From: a virus | Reading direction: 5' to 3' (one strand) | Virus record (IMG/VR): IMGVR_UViG_3300046007_004185 | Span: 1 to 23,148 of that record | Length of the DNA stretch: 23,148 nucleotides | Part shown: in pieces, positions 20,257-23,148 of the stretch | Numbering within the stretch: the stretch's first letter is position 1 | Layout of the letters: the number at the start of each line of letters is the position of its first letter | Made by a program: the position numbers and the translations under genes | The notes under the pieces: model-generated | What the model was told of the DNA's origin: nothing | The model's database searches: none | Seen by the model: only the letters and a program-made list of their open reading frames with translations

Positions 20257-23030
20257 TCGGCTCCAATCAGTGTGCTCGGCCATGGGGTGTTGTTGGTGAT
20301 GGTTACGGTGAATTCGTCGTTCCTGGCAAAGACCGGGAACCTGTACTGACCTTGGTCCAACTTGACCAGGGCGTTGCCGCCGCTGTTCCCCAGCGTTCCA
20401 GAGAACAGCATAGTTGATGCCGTCTCGCTGTCAATCTGGACGTCCACAGTGAAGTGGTTGGTGTTGACGTAGCGGATGGTGCCCCACTTAACCTGGTAGC
20501 GTCCTTCAGCGATGGGGATTCGACCACCGTTGGTAGCTTCCTCACGGAGGTCGGCTTTACCAAACTGGTAACGCATGGTGTAGAGGCTACCAAGGATCAT
20601 GCCCGTGGTGGCCGTCTGGTTGTTAGGTAGGCTGACCGTAGGGTTGGCGAACGGTAGGCCAGACACAGGGTCGGTCGTCTCGATGGTCGGGGAGGTGTAG
20701 CTCCCGATGGCGAACGTGATCACAGGGACGAACGGGGCATCCAGGTTGTACGACGCAGGCAGCGTTATGAAGGTTTTGTTTCCGGCAGGGTAGTACGTTT
20801 TGGTTGCGCTGTTCAGACTAATCTGGCGGTCCATCAGGGGAGCCGTGATCGTGCTGAAGTCGTCAGTGCCAAACTTGAAGTCCATGACCTCCAAGGCACT
20901 GGCGCTGTCCAGGCCCGCCATGATGTACAGCTTGTCACCGTAGAACTGGCAGCTCAGGACATCCCGGTCGAACGTGTACTTCGACCAGGCCGCTTGGAGC
21001 ACGCGGTCCCCGTCGATGAAGTATTTGTAGATGAACAGTGACGTCGGCTCTGCCGAGCTGAGCACAACGATCACACGCTCGCTCTCGCAGGCAGTGATCG
21101 TGGTGACACCCTGGGGGATGTACCGCGGGATCTGCAGGCTGATGTTCTGGGCGATGTAGCTTCCCTTGGCAATGTCGCTGGGGTCAGCGATCTGCTGGTA
21201 CTCCATCAGCGAGGCCCACTCCTGTCGGTCTGACACGAAGTAGGCGTTCTTGCCCACGACAATCGGGGCGACAGCCGTGTTGATCGGGTAGCTCGTCACG
21301 AACTGGATGCTCGCCGTCTTGGGGGTCAAGATCGGGTCCCCGCTCACGACGAACTGGGCCTGCTCAGCGAACACCAGCAGGCGCTCATTGAGGGGCACCG
21401 CGTGCTGGAGCTTGGCAACCTCAGTGTGGGCCGCCTGGATGTCGATCACGTCGCTGTCGAGCAACTGCCGTACGGTCGTGCGGAAGAAGTTGCCGTAGAT
21501 GCCTGCTTCGCTCATGCAGACGGAGCTTTCCGTCAGGATGCCAAAGCGGTTCTTGTGGAAGAAGATGTCGGTGATCGGCTTGCCAACGAAGCTGGGGGCG
21601 GGGTTGGTCTCAATGTCACCGGTCTGGCACTCCAGCCAGGGGTACTCCTCGAGCGAGAAGTAGATGGCGAAGGGGACAGTGGTGACGGTTCCCAGTGCAT
21701 CGTCCTGCTTACGGATCAGGACCAGCGGCATCTTCTTGAGAGCAACGGGGCGGTCAGGCCCAACGGCCTCACGCCACTCGCCCTCCCCGAAGGTGTTGGG
21801 TACGGGGGTCACGAAGCGAACATAGAAGTCATCCTCGTTCGCTTCCACGGCTCCCTGCACTTGCAGGACGGTGCCGTCCAAGCATCGAGGAGGCAGCTCA
21901 TCAAAGTTGTCCACGGTCAGGTGGTAGCCCTTGAGGGCGGTGTCCCCAACTGAGTCCGACGTGAAGATGCGGGTGATGTTGGCCGTACCATTGGTGATCT
22001 TGAGCACGCTGCCCGAGCGGGTAACCGTCCAGCCGCCACCATCGAGCTGCGTCCGAAGCTGCTCAGCGATGTCGTCGGTCTTGATCGAGTTGTACTCGGT
22101 GCCAGTGGACTCAGTGATTACCACAGTCGAGGCGATCCCCGCTCCCGAGTTGAGGACGGTTGGGGTGAAGGACACACCAGCCACGTCGGCCTTGATCCGC
22201 AACACGGCCGTGATGCCGGGGTTGGGCTGAGAGGCCGTGACAATGTCCTCCATCGAGTCCCCGCCGACTGCGGAGTTAATCGCCGCAGCAATGGAGGTCG
22301 CCACCTGAATCGGGGTAGGACTGCCGCTGACGGTGTAGGTCTTGGTGTAGCCCAAGACAGTGACCGTCCAGACAGTGCCGTTGGCTCCAGACGAGCTGAT
22401 CGTGGTCTGCCACTCTTCCTGGACAGGACCAGCCGCGGTGCCATTCCAGGTGGACACCTCAGCGGTCTTGCTCGTCGAGGCCGTGGACACTTCCACACGG
22501 TAGTTGGTCTTGTAGTTGCCCTGACGCACGTACAGGTACGCAGTCCGAGCATCCTGGGTGGGCGAGGGGTTGCCAGAGTCGACCTCGGGAACAATCGACG
22601 TGTTCACCAGGAAGGTGTAGTCGTTCACCGTGGTCCACTTGAAGTCAGCCAGGGAGTCGTAGCTGGGCACCACGTAGGTGTTGATCAGGGCAGTAGGTCC
22701 CACCCCACCCGTGTCGCTGATGAAGATGGCATTGCCCTGCAGGTCCCATGCCCGAATGGTCGCGGAGGTCCCACCACTGGTGCTAACGACTCCGAGCAGG
22801 TAACGCTCAGTCGCGTCTCGATTGACCCAGTGGTAGGAGCCTCCAACGAAGTCGTCACTGGGATCGGTCTCCAGCCCGTTCAACCAGAGCGTGCCAGGAC
22901 GCTTCTTGAGGCCTTCCTCAATCGTTCCGTAGGCGTTCTCCTGGATGCGACACTGACTCTCAAGACGGAGGTCGTCAGGTTGCTGAGACACACCGCCAAC
23001 CAGGTTGGGCTGAGACTTAGCGAGGAGCAT
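20214..23030 (-). CDS. Tail tubular protein B (T7 gp12-like nozzle protein)
   Basis: 938 aa, longer than T7 gp12 (794). The N-terminus Q-P-N-L-V-G-G-V-S-Q-Q-P-D-D, then E-N-A-Y, then G-L-K-K-R-P-G-T (39-46) is the family signature. The remainder is beta-rich, including K-N-R-F-G-I-L-T and Q-A-Q-F-V-V-S-G-D segments also usual in gp12 homologues. Residues roughly 205-310 form a Thr/Ser/Val-rich insert that probably accounts for much of the extra length. ATG at 23030 overlaps the stop of tail tubular protein A (TAATG). It forms the lower part of the tail tube. Confidence 0.92.
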   Translation of the reverse strand: MLLAKSQPNLVGGVSQQPDDLRLESQCRIQENAYGTIEEGLKKRPGTLWLNGLETDPSDDFVGGSYHWVNRDATERYLLGVVSTSGGTSATIRAWDLQGNAIFISDTGGVGPTALINTYVVPSYDSLADFKWTTVNDYTFLVNTSIVPEVDSGNPSPTQDARTAYLYVRQGNYKTNYRVEVSTASTSKTAEVSTWNGTAAGPVQEEWQTTISSSGANGTVWTVTVLGYTKTYTVSGSPTPIQVATSIAAAINSAVGGDSMEDIVTASQPNPGITAVLRIKADVAGVSFTPTVLNSGAGIASTVVITESTGTEYNSIKTDDIAEQLRTQLDGGGWTVTRSGSVLKITNGTANITRIFTSDSVGDTALKGYHLTVDNFDELPPRCLDGTVLQVQGAVEANEDDFYVRFVTPVPNTFGEGEWREAVGPDRPVALKKMPLVLIRKQDDALGTVTTVPFAIYFSLEEYPWLECQTGDIETNPAPSFVGKPITDIFFHKNRFGILTESSVCMSEAGIYGNFFRTTVRQLLDSDVIDIQAAHTEVAKLQHAVPLNERLLVFAEQAQFVVSGDPILTPKTASIQFVTSYPINTAVAPIVVGKNAYFVSDRQEWASLMEYQQIADPSDIAKGSYIAQNISLQIPRYIPQGVTTITACESERVIVVLSSAEPTSLFIYKYFIDGDRVLQAAWSKYTFDRDVLSCQFYGDKLYIMAGLDSASALEVMDFKFGTDDFSTITAPLMDRQISLNSATKTYYPAGNKTFITLPASYNLDAPFVPVITFAIGSYTSPTIETTDPVSGLPFANPTVSLPNNQTATTGMILGSLYTMRYQFGKADLREEATNGGRIPIAEGRYQVKWGTIRYVNTNHFTVDVQIDSETASTMLFSGTLGNSGGNALVKLDQGQYRFPVFARNDEFTVTITNNTPWPSTLIGAEWIAEFTTRFPRAQ

Positions 23031-23148
23031 TAGTAGGGACCGATGCCAGACAGCGGGGACAGGCGGTTCACGACACGCTGGACGGCCCAGGAGTCGAACA
23101 CAGTGTAGTCGGCGTCGGTGGCCTCCTGATCACGCAGGTCGAGCAGGG
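23030..23148 (-). CDS. Tail tubular protein A (T7 gp11-like), 3' end only
   Basis: Only the last 38 residues are in the window (L-L-D-L-R-D-Q-E-A-T-D-A-D, then Y-T-V-F-D-S-W-A-V-Q, ending L-S-G-I-G-P-Y). The call rests on its place immediately before gp12-like and on the overlap of stop and start; the fragment alone is too short to prove the family. The 5' part lies beyond the window edge. Confidence 0.75.
   Translation of the reverse strand, partial: LLDLRDQEATDADYTVFDSWAVQRVVNRLSPLSGIGPY

Noticed and set aside
1-23148. tRNA or rRNA genes
   Set aside because: I saw no cloverleaf-like stretch with a GGTTCRA-type arm and matching acceptor stem; a tRNAscan-SE run would settle it.

Overview
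This window looks like part of a lytic, T7-like podovirus genome (Autographivirales-type architecture). It is GC-rich apart from one AT-rich intergenic stretch near 6300-6600. Nearly all genes lie on the minus strand, so gene order is read here from right to left. The host cannot be told from the sequence. No RNA polymerase, DNA polymerase, tRNA, integrase or host gene is visible.

Right two thirds (23148 down to 8373, minus strand): an unbroken late morphogenesis and packaging block with starts and stops touching or overlapping. It holds the 3' end of tail tubular protein A, tail tubular protein B, a gp13-position acyltransferase-like protein, the gp14-, gp15- and gp16-like ejection proteins (the last 1988 aa, with an HEVWH zincin motif), a small membrane protein (holin candidate), the small terminase and the large terminase. 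The order matches T7 genes 11-16 and 18-19, but the tail fibre is not between gp16 and the terminases.

Middle (6267-8569): two plus-strand zinc-ribbon genes that are tandem paralogues converge on the large terminase, and the second overlaps it antisense by 197 bp. Upstream of them lie 1.3 kb of non-coding DNA: an AT-rich, TTAACT-rich stretch with a pyrimidine tract, a mosaic tandem-repeat array (30-bp units, hairpin-bearing larger units) and a 64/57-bp duplication.

Left third (6266 down to 1, minus strand): a small HExxH metallopeptidase-like protein, a tail fibre with the GLGDDDHTQY motif, a 605-bp regulatory gap, then small genes. These include a Gp88-family protein, a DUF932 protein, several unknowns, and tandem paralogues at the left edge sharing one ribosome-binding leader.

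The most striking element is in the 605-bp gap. On the minus strand at 4251-4303, just before a short ORF, there is a complete hammerhead ribozyme core: GUC, a 6-bp stem I hairpin, CUGAUGA, a 5-bp stem II hairpin, GAAA. It sits inside a larger fold whose closing stem abuts the start codon. A strand-specific motif, GTACACTCRCA, precedes several genes and may be the phage's own promoter. Genes in the left third also carry tandem duplications of their 3' ends, so local duplication appears to be a main force shaping this region.
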